DNA from: VXYL01 sp965208525
GTDB lineage: Bacteria; Pseudomonadota; Gammaproteobacteria; Pseudomonadales; Azotimanducaceae
DNA length: 64,000 nucleotides
Assembly (NCBI GenBank): GCA_965208525.1
Contig: OZ242340.1
Coordinates: 2,666,001-2,730,000 of the forward strand
Reading direction: 5' to 3'
Shown: piece after piece, positions 18,301 to 27,017 of the stretch
How the letters are laid out: each line of letters opens with the position of its first letter
Position numbering within the stretch: the stretch's first letter is position 1
Made by a program: the position numbers and the translations under genes
The notes under the pieces: generated by a model
Told to the model about the DNA's origin: nothing
What the model saw: only the letters and a program-made list of their open reading frames with translations
Databases searched by the model: none

Positions 18301-18757
18301 CACGCCCCCGCGAGTGATTGCTCGCGAAGGGCAACCCTCCATTCGCCCAGGGTCCCGCGTCACACTGCACTTCGCCATTCTGCTGGCCGACGGCCGCGAG
18401 GTGGATACAACCCGGCGGGGCAAGCCGGCGACGTTCACCATTGGCGATGGCAACGTGCCGCAGGGCTTTGAGTCGGCGCTCATGGGGCTCACGCGCGGCG
18501 ACGACGAGCGGATTCCGATCGCACCGGAGCGTGGCTTTGGCCCCCGCCGCGAGGAGAACGTGCGCACGCTGCCGATTGCCGACTTCCCGAAGGCGGAGCC
18601 GCTCGAGGCTGGGCTGGTGGTGGCTTTCCATTCCCCGGAGGGCGACCTGCCGGGCGTCGTGCAGGAGGTTCGAGGCGACGAGGTGGTGGTGGATTTCAAC
18701 CACCCGCTGGCCGGGCGGGCGCTGATCTTTGACGTGACGATCCTGCGTGTGGAGTAG
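18290..18757 (+). CDS. fkpB: FKBP-type peptidyl-prolyl isomerase (SlpA/FkpB-like)
   Basis: The 155-residue cytosolic protein has an FKBP domain split by an insert-in-flap: HFAILLADGREVDTT, then GNVPQGFESALMGL, GFGPRREENV and a late VVDFNHPLAGRAL, as in the SlyD/SlpA group. It would catalyse prolyl isomerisation and act as a chaperone. The GTG start at 18290 overlaps the end of lspA by 11 bases. ispH normally follows in gammaproteobacteria; here a repeat and pilin genes follow. Confidence 0.92.
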   Translation: MPPDTPPRVIAREGQPSIRPGSRVTLHFAILLADGREVDTTRRGKPATFTIGDGNVPQGFESALMGLTRGDDERIPIAPERGFGPRREENVRTLPIADFPKAEPLEAGLVVAFHSPEGDLPGVVQEVRGDEVVVDFNHPLAGRALIFDVTILRVE

Positions 18758-18819
18758 CGCCGCCACGACTGCTTGAGTGGCGCCAATGTTCACGGTCCTG
18801 CTTGCGGCGCCGCTTCGTA

Positions 18820-18841
18820 GGGGCGGGGCTTGTCCCCGCCC
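18820..18841. repeat. GGGGCGGGG/CCCCGCCC palindrome
   Basis: A near-perfect stem (GGGGCGGGG-cttgt-CCCCGCCC) in the 272-base gap between fkpB and the pilin operon. It resembles REP-type elements seen in many GC-rich proteobacteria and may also act as a terminator. No other feature is seen in 18758-19029. Confidence 0.55.
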
Positions 18842-19029
18842 GTGTCCGGCCCTGGATTGTTTTCGCCACAGGGCAGTCGGGCCCGCCCCGGCCCACGTCG
18901 CTCAGTTGCGGACTTCGCCGCCGCTCAGACGTGCGACTTGGCGGAAACCCGTGTGCGACATTCGCCATCGGCGTCAGAAAAGGCTCTTCCCGTCGTAGCT
19001 TGAGCGTCCGCCCTTGCAGAAGACGCCCT

Positions 19030-19512
19030 ATGCACCGAACGCGACACCCGGGGTGCCCGCCGATGGGACTTTCACTTGTGGAACTGCTCGTGGCCTTGGC
19101 GGTGCTCGCCATCTTGGCGTCGGTTGCGCTTCCCGTCTTTCAGAGCTTCGGCATTCGTGGCAGCCGGGCCGAGGCACAGGCCGACCTCGTGATCTGCGCG
19201 CAGGGCATGGAACGAGCCGTCGGGATGGGATTCGGATACGCCGGGCTAGTGGATTCTGACGGCGACGGCGTTGGCGATACGGACACCGGGCCGGTGTCCG
19301 CGAACATCTGCACCGTCAATGGCCTTGACTACACGATCCGCGTTCAATCGGCTGGCACAACCAGCTTCACCCTTCGGGCGGCGCCTGCTAGGGCCGGTAA
19401 CCGCGTGGATGGCGACGGCGCGCTGGAACTCGATAGCGACGGAACTCGTCGTTGGGACCGCAACGACGACGGCGACTTCGACGACGAAGGAGAGGGTCGA
19501 TGGAGCGAGTGA
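19030..19512 (+). CDS. Type IV pilin-like protein with Asp-rich tail
   Basis: The 161-residue prepilin has a class III leader ending in glycine (PPMG) followed by LSLVELLVALAVLAILA with the conserved E5, so it would be processed by prepilin peptidase and assembled in the inner membrane. The C-terminal half is unusual: DSDGDGVGDTD and DRNDDGDFDDEGEG resemble calcium-binding loops. It is the first gene of a minor-pilin operon and probably takes the FimT/PilE position. The last bases overlap pilV. Confidence 0.82.
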   Translation: MHRTRHPGCPPMGLSLVELLVALAVLAILASVALPVFQSFGIRGSRAEAQADLVICAQGMERAVGMGFGYAGLVDSDGDGVGDTDTGPVSANICTVNGLDYTIRVQSAGTTSFTLRAAPARAGNRVDGDGALELDSDGTRRWDRNDDGDFDDEGEGRWSE

Positions 19513-20075
19513 AGTTGGTCCGTTCGCGCGGCAAGCGAGTCTCAGGGTGGTGGTTCCCAGAAGGCGTCTGGCGGGATCGGCAAAGGCCGGCACGTGGACA
19601 TTCCATGATCGAGGTGCTCGTCGCCGCGCTGATCATGGCCACGGGCGTTTTGGGGGCGAGTGCACTGCAAACCGCTGGCCTCAGCGCCAATCGCATCGCC
19701 CTGCAACGCAGCGACGCGGTTCAACTCTCCTGGTCGATCATCGACCGCATCCGCGTTAACACTGCGGGCGAGTACGAGGCGGCCCTGGGCGATGCGCCGC
19801 CGGCGCTCGTCAACTGCATCGCCGGCGCATGCTCAGCCGATGACCTAGCGATGTTCGATGTCGTGGTGTGGAAGTGCTCGCTCGGCAACTGGACGGAGGC
19901 CGATGCTTGCGATGCGGCGCGGAGGGCAGGGGCCCTTCCAGCGCAGGAACTGCAACCAGGCTTGCCGGCCGGTGACGGCAGCATTGAATACAACGGCGCC
20001 GAGGTGACGGTTGCGGTGCGCTGGCGGCCCGACGACGGCGACCCGTTGACAATGCGCGTGAGCAGCCGTCCATGA
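19500..20075 (+). CDS. pilV: Type IV pilus minor pilin PilV
   Basis: The 191-residue prepilin has a long basic leader of about 34 residues, then G|HSMIEVLVAALIMATGVLG with E5. PilV proteins prime pilus assembly and contribute to adhesion. The body contains the family pattern ALQTAGLSANRIALQRSDAV and paired cysteines. ATG 19500 overlaps the end of the preceding pilin by 13 bases; the stop overlaps pilW as ATGA. Confidence 0.85.
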   Translation: MERVKLVRSRGKRVSGWWFPEGVWRDRQRPARGHSMIEVLVAALIMATGVLGASALQTAGLSANRIALQRSDAVQLSWSIIDRIRVNTAGEYEAALGDAPPALVNCIAGACSADDLAMFDVVVWKCSLGNWTEADACDAARRAGALPAQELQPGLPAGDGSIEYNGAEVTVAVRWRPDDGDPLTMRVSSRP

Positions 20076-21112
20076 ACGGCCTTTCCAGGCAGAAGGGGCT
20101 CTCCCTCGCCGAGCTTCTCCTTGCACTGGCCTTGGGCGCGGTGATCGTCGCTGGGTTTGGCCGCATGTTCGCCGCCAACCGCGCCACGCACGCGGTGTTG
20201 GAGGGGCAGTCGCGGCTACAGGAATCGGCCCGCGTGGCGCTGGACCTCATCGCCCGTTCCGCCCGCATGGCCGGCCACATTGGCTGCGACTCCAGGGTGG
20301 CGACGGCGAATGGCCTGAACGGCGTCTGGCGCGACTTGCCGGAAGTGCGCCTCGCTAGCCCGGTGGAGGCATTCGAAGGCGTTGGTGCCGACTCGGGTGA
20401 CGACGCATGGCAGCCGTCGCTCGCGGGTCTCAAGGCAACAGACGGTTCCGGTGGCCTCGGCAGAGCCCCCGAGCCGGGCACGGATGTCCTGGCTCTCCGT
20501 CGTGTGGAGGTGCAGCAGCCATTGGCGCGTTCCGTTGGTGCACTTGACTCGGTGGTCCTGGATGTCGACAACCTTGACCTGCAGGATGACGACTTTGCCG
20601 TGTTGGCGGATTGCGAGCGGGCAGTCCTCTTCCGCATCACTTCCATTGCCGAAGCGGCTGGTGTGGCGACGCTGGCGCGGGCATCCGGTGCAGGAAGGCT
20701 CGACAACAGGGCGGTGGCTCTCGGTGCCGTTCCTTGGGGTGGCGCTTCGGGTGCCGAGGGTGCCGGCGTCGGACGCGTCGTTGCGGAGGTCTATTTCGTT
20801 GCCGAGGTTGACGAGCGAAACAACCGGGGCGACCCAGTGTTCGCGCTGTGGCGCAAGGGCAACGATGGTTCTGTGGCCGAGTTGCTGCGTGGCATTGACG
20901 ACATGCAGTTGCGGCTCGCGGTGGATTCGACGCCGATGGATGCGGACCCGCGCGCAGACCGCTATCTGTCGCCGGCAGACCTGGGTGCCGAAGCAGTGCG
21001 CGCGGTCCATGTGGAACTCCTGGCGTCGAGCATCGACACTGCGGACGGCGGTCGGCCTTTGCGTCGCGCCTTCGCGCGCACGGTGGCGCTGCGCCCACGG
21101 CTGTTGCAGTGA
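20072..21112 (+). CDS. pilW: Type IV pilus minor pilin PilW
   Basis: The 346-residue prepilin has leader MNGLSRQKG and then LSLAELLLALALGAVIVAGF. The region after the helix (QESARVALDLIARSARMAGHIGC) is typical of PilW, which forms the initiation complex with the other minor pilins. The start overlaps pilV (ATGA) and the stop overlaps pilX (GTGA). Confidence 0.87.
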   Translation: MNGLSRQKGLSLAELLLALALGAVIVAGFGRMFAANRATHAVLEGQSRLQESARVALDLIARSARMAGHIGCDSRVATANGLNGVWRDLPEVRLASPVEAFEGVGADSGDDAWQPSLAGLKATDGSGGLGRAPEPGTDVLALRRVEVQQPLARSVGALDSVVLDVDNLDLQDDDFAVLADCERAVLFRITSIAEAAGVATLARASGAGRLDNRAVALGAVPWGGASGAEGAGVGRVVAEVYFVAEVDERNNRGDPVFALWRKGNDGSVAELLRGIDDMQLRLAVDSTPMDADPRADRYLSPADLGAEAVRAVHVELLASSIDTADGGRPLRRAFARTVALRPRLLQ

Positions 21113-21690
21113 CGATGCACGGGCGTAGCAGCGAGTTGTCCGGAGCGCGCGGCGTGGTGCTTTTCACGACGCTGGTGCTGCTCGCGCTCTTGACTATTGT
21201 CGGCATTTCCGGCGCCCGCACGACGCGCATGGAGCAGGCCATGGCGCGCAACGCCCATGATTCTATGCTGGCCTTCCAGGCCGCTGAGTCTGCTCTCCGC
21301 GATGCAGAGGACTGGCTCGCCGCCAACGCGACCGACCCTGCCGCAGTCTTTCCCGCGTCTGGGCGAGGTCGCCACAGTGCGCCGGCATGGGGCGCAGCGC
21401 CGGCCTGGCGTCGGGACGATGTGTGGGAGAGAGGCAGCGCAGAGGCCACGGAACCAGCCGGCGTTGCCATGAGGCCCCGCTACGTCATCGAGTGGCTCAC
21501 GTCATATGCGGACGCAGCGCCACCCGATGGCAGCGGCGGCACCGTCGATGTCTTTCGCATCACGGCATTGGGTTACGGTGGCACCGAGCGCGCTCAGGTT
21601 GTGCTCCAAACGACGTTCGGCCGCCTGCGGGGCGTGTTGGGCGCTGACCCTGGCCGGCTTTCGTGGATGGAGCTCGACGGCGTTCCGTGA
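21109..21690 (+). CDS. pilX: Type IV pilus assembly protein PilX
   Basis: The 193-residue protein has the atypical PilX N-terminus (GARGVVLFTTLVLLALLTIVGISG), then RTTRMEQAMARNAHDSMLAFQAAESALRD, where the family pattern is strongest. GTG 21109 overlaps the pilW stop; ATG 21115 is the alternative. The expected next gene, the large tip adhesin pilY1, is absent, and a convergent hydrolase gene follows after 32 bases. Confidence 0.85.
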   Translation: MTMHGRSSELSGARGVVLFTTLVLLALLTIVGISGARTTRMEQAMARNAHDSMLAFQAAESALRDAEDWLAANATDPAAVFPASGRGRHSAPAWGAAPAWRRDDVWERGSAEATEPAGVAMRPRYVIEWLTSYADAAPPDGSGGTVDVFRITALGYGGTERAQVVLQTTFGRLRGVLGADPGRLSWMELDGVP

Positions 21691-21722
21691 GCGGTGCTGC
21701 GGGGCCTTGCCGAGGCCAGCGG

Positions 21723-22709
21723 TCAGCGAGCCGCAAGCGCCTGTTTCCAGAAGGCCACCATGTCCTCGTGGAACATCTGGGCTTCGCCAGAGGCGCTGCC
21801 GATGTGGGCGCCGCGACGGCCGTGGCCGGATTTGAGGGCGCGGACGAACCCGTCTCGGTCCACGAGGCCTGGGTTGGCTGCGTCCGAATGGGCGAGGGTC
21901 ATGGCGCCGTTGTCGGCGAGGTAGGTGATGGGTGCGCCCGGAGCCACCCTTGCTTCCGCGACGAGCTCCAAGGGAGTGCCGCGGTCGTAGCTGTGGTGGG
22001 CGCCGGCGACCAGGCGCATCGTCGCCTTGCCGCCCGTCAGCCGGATCGCGTGGCATTGTGCCTGCACCTGAACCGGAGCGCACCATTCGTCGGCGTCGCC
22101 CATGAGGACCAGCACCTCGGTATCGCCCACCGTCGGGTTCTCGAACTGCTGGCCGCACCAGGGGTAGGCCGCGAGCACGGCGACAAGACCCTGGCCCTGT
22201 CCCGCCACCACGTCGGCGACGTGGCGGCTGGCGGCCATCAAGACTGCCGTGCCGCCGCGGCTGTGGCCCTGGGCGCCGATTCGCTCGGCATCGATGTCGT
22301 CCATGCCGGCGAGTACACGATAGGCCGCCAGCACGTCGCAGGCGCTGGCTGCAAACGAGAACTGGGATTGATCCGCGACCGTCGATGTCACGCCGCGGGC
22401 GGCGAAGCTGTCGAGGATGCAGGTGGCGAATCCGAGATCGCAGAGGGTCTCGGCATGGCGCACGTGGGATGGGGCGACGCCGAGGCTTCCGGGCACCACC
22501 AGCACGGTGGCATAGGGTGGCCGGGCAGCCACCGGCCGGAACAGCTTGCCGTCGATCACGGTGCGCGGCATGTCGTCGGGCGCGGTGATGAGCTGGTGAT
22601 AGTTGGTGGGCGATGCCGAGGGGATGGCGATGTTCTCGCCTTCGGCGCCGCTTGCGAAGGTGATCGGCCGCTCGCGCAGCGGCGGCGTTTCTGCATTGTC
22701 TGCCGTCAT
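21723..22709 (-). CDS. Dienelactone hydrolase-like alpha/beta hydrolase
   Basis: The 328-residue protein has an alpha/beta-hydrolase core: strand VLVVPGSLGV, nucleophile elbow GHSRGG, acid-containing LVLMGDADEW and a late GAHHSYDRG histidine. The C-terminal FHEDMVAFWKQAL is typical of dienelactone-hydrolase-like members. The substrate is unknown. No signal peptide. ATG 22709 is the only clean start. Confidence 0.82.
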   Translation of the reverse strand: MTADNAETPPLRERPITFASGAEGENIAIPSASPTNYHQLITAPDDMPRTVIDGKLFRPVAARPPYATVLVVPGSLGVAPSHVRHAETLCDLGFATCILDSFAARGVTSTVADQSQFSFAASACDVLAAYRVLAGMDDIDAERIGAQGHSRGGTAVLMAASRHVADVVAGQGQGLVAVLAAYPWCGQQFENPTVGDTEVLVLMGDADEWCAPVQVQAQCHAIRLTGGKATMRLVAGAHHSYDRGTPLELVAEARVAPGAPITYLADNGAMTLAHSDAANPGLVDRDGFVRALKSGHGRRGAHIGSASGEAQMFHEDMVAFWKQALAAR

Positions 22710-23029
22710 GTCAGTGTCCTGTGAATAACTGTACGTCGGCCGGATTGTGGCAGCGTGTGTGCATCTCGCCGCGCACCGGCGACGTCTAACATACACGAAG
22801 GGGTGGCCGGTGCCGCGTGGCCTTCGTGCTCGCACTCGCCCGCCGCGATGGCTAGAAGCGAGCGCCGTTTTCTGCGGCCAACCTCCCAGTTGACAAAGTT
22901 CTTGCCGTCGAAGCTCCTTTTCGTGCAATGATCTTGCGCCTCAAGTCCTGCATGCACGTTCTTTTGGTGCCAAATTGCGGCGTCCGGGGCGTACAGTGGC
23001 CCCGATGTTGGCCTCGAGAGGATGGCACT
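22710..23029. other. Intergenic region upstream of hpd
   Basis: This 320-base gap separates the divergent hydrolase and hpd genes. A TTGACA is present at 22890-22895 but no convincing -10 box lies 16-18 bases downstream. No RNA gene or repeat was recognised. Confidence 0.4.
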
Positions 23030-24118
23030 GTGAGCGGCAATCCGATGGGTCTTGACGGTTTCGAGTTCGTCGAGTTCGCGGCAGCGCAAGAGGGCGCCAT
23101 CGAGCCCGTGCTCGACATGCTCGGCTTCGCCCGGGTGGCTCGGCACCGGTCGAAGCGGGTCGCGCTCTGGCGGCAGGGCGACATCAACTTCGTGGTCAAT
23201 CACGAGCCCCGTAGCCCGGCGGCATATCTGGCGGCGGAGCATGGCCCTTGCGCGGCTGGATTCGCGTTTCGGGTTCGGGACGCACATCGGGCATTTGCGC
23301 GCGCCCTGGCCTTGGGCGCAGAGCCGGTGGACGTGCCGACTGGGCCGATGGAACTCAGGCTGCCGGCGATTCGCGGCATCGGCGGGGCGCCCCTGTACCT
23401 GATCGACCGCTACGGCGAGAAGGGCTCGATCTACGACATCGACTTCGATTGGCTGGGCGAGGAGCACCCGGAAGGGATTGGCCTGCGTGTGGTCGATCAC
23501 TTGACCCACAACGTCTATCGCGGTCGGCTGGCGCATTGGGCGGGCTTCTACGAACGACTGTTTGGATTTCGTGAATGTCGGCGCTTCGACATCGAAGGAC
23601 GGCACACCGGATTGGTTTCGCGCGCCATGACCGCGCCGGACGAGAAGATTCGCATTCCCCTCAACGAGGACGCGGCGCCAGATGGCGGCACGGCGGGGCA
23701 GGTTGAGGAGTTCCTGCTGCAGCACAACGGCGAGGGCATCCAGCACATCGCGCTCGCCTGTGCAGACCTGCCGACGGTGTGCGACCGGCTAACGACGAAC
23801 GGAGTACCGTTGCTGGAGCCGCCGCCTCCGGCCTACTACGAGATGCTCGAGGAACGCCTCCCGGGGCACGGGGAGCCGGTTGCGGAGTTGGCGGCGCGGG
23901 GCATTCTTCTCGATGGCGACACCGGCGGCGACGAGGCGCGCCTGCTCTTGCAGATCTTCACCACACCGCTGATCGGACCGATCTTCTTCGAGTTCATCGA
24001 GCGCAAGCGCGACGAGGGCTTCGGTGAAGGCAACTTCCAGGCACTGTTCGAATCCATGGAACGGGAACAGGCGCGCCCTACCGGGCGCGTTGGCAGTTCG
24101 CCTGCGGCGAACTGCTGA
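23030..24118 (+). CDS. hpd: 4-hydroxyphenylpyruvate dioxygenase
   Basis: The 362-residue non-haem iron enzyme converts 4-hydroxyphenylpyruvate to homogentisate in tyrosine breakdown. It has two VOC domains; iron ligands fit VDHLTHNV, IQHIALAC and FFEFIERK, and the ligand-flanking segment LLQIFTTPLIGPIFFE is characteristic. The GTG at 23030 has GAGAGGA upstream. The end is odd: after FESMEREQ the last residues ARPTGRVGSSPAANC and the stop codon are supplied by an R2 palindrome, replacing the normal C-terminus. No homogentisate genes follow; another VOC gene does. Confidence 0.9.
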   Translation: MSGNPMGLDGFEFVEFAAAQEGAIEPVLDMLGFARVARHRSKRVALWRQGDINFVVNHEPRSPAAYLAAEHGPCAAGFAFRVRDAHRAFARALALGAEPVDVPTGPMELRLPAIRGIGGAPLYLIDRYGEKGSIYDIDFDWLGEEHPEGIGLRVVDHLTHNVYRGRLAHWAGFYERLFGFRECRRFDIEGRHTGLVSRAMTAPDEKIRIPLNEDAAPDGGTAGQVEEFLLQHNGEGIQHIALACADLPTVCDRLTTNGVPLLEPPPPAYYEMLEERLPGHGEPVAELAARGILLDGDTGGDEARLLLQIFTTPLIGPIFFEFIERKRDEGFGEGNFQALFESMEREQARPTGRVGSSPAANC

Positions 24119-24217
24119 AGCTCGCGTAGCGCCGAGGAACACCAGATGGATTCGATGCAACGGGAACAGGCGCGCCCTGTCGGGCGCGTTGGCAGTTCGC
24201 CTGCGGCGAACTGCTGA
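24060..24217. repeat. Tandem 59-bp duplication carrying R2 palindrome
   Basis: Two 59-base units at 24060-24118 and 24159-24217, beginning AACGGGAACAGGCGCGCCCT and ending GCGAACTGCTGA, differ at only two positions. Each holds the R2 palindrome (GGGCGCG and GCAGTTCGC...GCGAACTGC). The first forms the 3' end of hpd, including its stop. The second, in the gap before the next VOC gene, still carries the preceding hpd-like codons (GATTCGATGCAACGGGAACA), showing that the gene end was copied with the repeat. Confidence 0.85.
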
Positions 24218-24241
24218 TTCCGTCGAGCGAGGAGAGGCGAT

Positions 24242-24769
24242 ATGGAGATCAGGCGCATCCACCATGTGGCATATCGCTGCAACGATGCCAAGGAGACCGT
24301 GGAGTTCTATCGCGACGTGCTCGGCATGCGCTTTGAGTTGGCGTTTGCGGAGGACAAGGTACCGTCCACCGGCGCACCGGACCCCTACATGCACGTCTTC
24401 CTGGATGCCGGCATGGGTAACGTGCTGGCGTTCTTCGAGCTGCCGGGCTCGCCGCCCATGGGCAAGGACCCGAACACGCCAAACTGGGTGCAGCACATCG
24501 CCTTCGAAGTCGCGGGCCGGCAGGAACTCTTGGCGGCGAAGCAACGCCTGGAAGCCACTGGGCTCGACGTGCTGGGCCCTGTGGACCACGGCATCTTCGA
24601 CTCGATCTATTTCTTCGACCCGAACGGCCACCGTCTGGAACTCACCTGCAACAAGGGTGGCGAAGAACCCCGCGCCCGCGCCCACGCGGTGGCGGACGAC
24701 ATGCTGGAGGAATGGCACCGCACAAAACGCGCCCCCCGCCACGCCGCCTGGCTGCATGAAGGGGGCTGA
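24242..24769 (+). CDS. VOC-superfamily protein (glyoxalase/dioxygenase fold)
   Basis: The 175-residue protein has paired beta-alpha-beta-beta-beta units with likely metal ligands in RIHHVAYRC, WVQHIAFEV and HRLELTC. The set fits a divalent-metal lyase, isomerase or dioxygenase. A strong GGAGAGG ribosome site precedes the ATG. The order hpd then VOC protein suggests a linked role in aromatic or ketoacid metabolism, but that is inferred from position only. The basic tail may be flexible. Confidence 0.8.
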   Translation: MEIRRIHHVAYRCNDAKETVEFYRDVLGMRFELAFAEDKVPSTGAPDPYMHVFLDAGMGNVLAFFELPGSPPMGKDPNTPNWVQHIAFEVAGRQELLAAKQRLEATGLDVLGPVDHGIFDSIYFFDPNGHRLELTCNKGGEEPRARAHAVADDMLEEWHRTKRAPRHAAWLHEGG

Positions 24770-24797
24770 ACGGCGCTCCGTTAGGCCACCCGAAGAA

Positions 24798-24882
24798 GGG
24801 CGACGCATGCGTCGCCCTGTCCGGCTTTCCTGTCACTCCCCCCTCGCGGGGGAGTCGAGAAACGGCGTCCTCGCCGTTTCTC
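24798..24882. repeat. Cluster of three perfect palindromes
   Basis: GGGCGACGCATGCGTCGCCC (24798-24817), then ACTCCCCC...GGGGGAGT (about 24835-24855), then CGAGAAACGGCG-tcc-tcgCCGTTTCTCG (about 24855-24882). They lie between the VOC gene and lolC. They may be mobile REP-like elements or stacked stem-loops ending the upstream transcript. No gene is seen in 24770-25049. Confidence 0.6.
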
Positions 24883-25049
24883 GGAGCAGAGGCGCTAGCG
24901 GGCTGGGGATGGTTGACCGGCGGGCATAGCCACCGTCGTGAAGCCAAGCACCGGGCCTCGATTGCGGTTCGCGGCGCACCACGAGCCATCCCGTAGGGGC
25001 TACGATGCATGGTGGATTGACGTGGAGATGCCTTCGGGCCGGATTGCGC

Positions 25050-26276
25050 GTGTTTCGTCCCATTGCGGTGAATGTGGGTTTGCGCTATGCGCGTTCGCGA
25101 CGGAGCTTCGTCTCGTTCGTGAGCGTGCTGGCGCTGGCGGGGCTGGCATTGTCGGTCGCCGTGCTGGTGTTTGTGCAGGCGGTGGCGGAAGGATTCGATC
25201 GGGAACTGGAGACGCGAATCCTGCGCCTGACGCCGCACGTAACGGCGACGGCGCGTGACCCTGGCCAGGACATGGCGACGGCGCTGGCGGCGGTGCGTGC
25301 CGCGCCGGGGGTGCAAGGCGCGGCGCCGGTGGTTTCGGGTGTCGCGCTTGCGGCGGCGGGAGAGCGGGTGGCCGGGGTGTTGCTCACCGGCGTGGATCCC
25401 GACGAATACCTCGCCGTGTCGCGGGTCTTCGAGCATGTGGAGGGCGATGCCGGCTTGGCCGCAGGTTCCTTCCACGTCGTCCTGGGCGCCCTGCTGGCGG
25501 AGCGGTTGGGGCTGGGGCCCGGCGATGCGGTGAGTTTGGCCGTACCCCAAGGCTCGCTCAGCCCGCTCGGCGCGTTCCCGCGTCAGAAGCGGTTCGTCGT
25601 GACGGGGCTCGCGCATACCGCCTCGCAGCTCGATGCATCCCTTGCCGTCGCCCATCGCGCCGATGTGGCAGCGCTGTTTCGCGCCAATGCGGCCGGCACC
25701 AGCCTCGAGATTTCCCTTGAGCGGCCCCTTTTCGTCCACGATGCGCTTGGCGACATCGCCCGGGCGCTGAACGTGGGCCCTTTTTCGCTGCGGGTGTGGA
25801 CGCAGTCCTTTGGGCCGCTGCATCGTGCCATCGCCACGACCAAGCAGATGCTGTTTCTGCTGTTGTCGCTGCTGGTGGCGGTTGCCGCCTTCAACCTGGT
25901 CTCGTCGCTGGTGATGGTGGTGAACGAACGGCGCGGCGACGTCGCTGTGCTGCGCACGGTGGGGGGGCGTACCGGGCAGGTGGTGACGGCCTTCCTCGTG
26001 CTTGGCGGCATGGTGGCGCTGGTGGGCATTGCCTTGGGTGTGGCGGTCGGCGTCGCCCTCGGCTATGGCGCGGAGGTTGGCTTTCCGCTTCTCGAAGCCG
26101 TGCTCGACACTCGTTTGATGGCGGAATACCTCGTAACGGAATTGCCCGTGACCTTCGTAGCCTCGGACATCCTGCGGGTCGTGGTCACGGCATTTGTGCT
26201 GTGCCTGCTCGCTTGCGTGTATCCCGCCTGGCGGGCGTCGAGGCTGAACCCGGCGGATGTCCTTCAGCATGAATGA
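25050..26276 (+). CDS. lolC: Lipoprotein-releasing ABC permease LolC/E (first)
   Basis: The 408-residue inner-membrane permease begins with the family N-terminus (FRPIAVNVGLRYARSRR) and a first membrane helix, has a ~220-residue periplasmic domain, and ends in three membrane helices of the FtsX type (SSLVMVVNERRGDVAVLRTVGG). With LolD it would extract mature lipoproteins from the inner membrane. GTG 25050 is chosen from the N-terminal match; the ribosome site is weak. A degenerate CGACG palindrome lies in the 48-base gap before lolD. Confidence 0.92.
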   Translation: MFRPIAVNVGLRYARSRRSFVSFVSVLALAGLALSVAVLVFVQAVAEGFDRELETRILRLTPHVTATARDPGQDMATALAAVRAAPGVQGAAPVVSGVALAAAGERVAGVLLTGVDPDEYLAVSRVFEHVEGDAGLAAGSFHVVLGALLAERLGLGPGDAVSLAVPQGSLSPLGAFPRQKRFVVTGLAHTASQLDASLAVAHRADVAALFRANAAGTSLEISLERPLFVHDALGDIARALNVGPFSLRVWTQSFGPLHRAIATTKQMLFLLLSLLVAVAAFNLVSSLVMVVNERRGDVAVLRTVGGRTGQVVTAFLVLGGMVALVGIALGVAVGVALGYGAEVGFPLLEAVLDTRLMAEYLVTELPVTFVASDILRVVVTAFVLCLLACVYPAWRASRLNPADVLQHE

Positions 26277-26324
26277 TGCTGCCGCGCACCGACGACGCAC
26301 GCGTCGCAGTTTCGGGGCGTAGCC

Positions 26325-27017
26325 TTGTCTCGGGGCGGTTCAGGCATTGCGCTGGCGGCGCAGGGGCTCTTCAAGTCCTATCCCCAGGGACGCGGGCGCC
26401 TTGCGGTGTTGCGTGGTGTGGACTTGACGGTGGCGTCGGGCGAGCGCGTGGCGGTGGTCGGTCGCTCGGGCTCCGGCAAGAGCACACTGCTGCATCTGCT
26501 TGCCGGCTTGAGCGATCCTGACGAAGGCGTGGTGACCGTCCGGGGCCAGCAGCTCACCGGCGCATCCGCCGCCGCCCGGGCCCGCATCCGCAACGCCAAC
26601 ATGGGCTTCGTCTATCAATTCCATCACTTGCTGCCGGAGTTCACGGCGGCGGAAAACGTCGCCATGCCGCTCCTGGTGGGCGGCGTTGCGCCAGCGCCGG
26701 CGCTGGAGCGGGCACATGCGTTGCTCAGCCAAGTGGGCGTTGTCGAACGCGACGCGCATCGTCCGCATCAGCTCTCCGGCGGGGAGCGCCAGCGCGTTGC
26801 CGTGGCCCGGGCGCTGGCCGCGCGACCTGCCGTGGTGTTGGCAGACGAGCCCACCGGGAGCCTCGATGCGGCAAACGCGGAAGGTGTGCTGGAGGTCATG
26901 GCCGGTGCGAGTGCGACCGACAATGCCGCATTGGTGGTCGTCACCCATGACGAGGCAATCGCCAGCCGGATGGATCACGTCGTCCTGCTGGTGGAAGGCG
27001 TGGTGCGGCCGGCGTGA
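26325..27017 (+). CDS. lolD: Lipoprotein-releasing ATPase LolD
   Basis: The 230-residue ABC ATPase powers LolCE. Walker A GRSGSGKST is at 46-54, the Q-loop region FVYQFHHLLPEFTAAENV is diagnostic for LolD, the signature is LSGGERQRVAVARAL, Walker B AVVLADEPTGSLD and the switch histidine is in VTHDE. TTG start at 26325. The end overlaps lolE as GTGA. Confidence 0.95.
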   Translation: MSRGGSGIALAAQGLFKSYPQGRGRLAVLRGVDLTVASGERVAVVGRSGSGKSTLLHLLAGLSDPDEGVVTVRGQQLTGASAAARARIRNANMGFVYQFHHLLPEFTAAENVAMPLLVGGVAPAPALERAHALLSQVGVVERDAHRPHQLSGGERQRVAVARALAARPAVVLADEPTGSLDAANAEGVLEVMAGASATDNAALVVVTHDEAIASRMDHVVLLVEGVVRPA

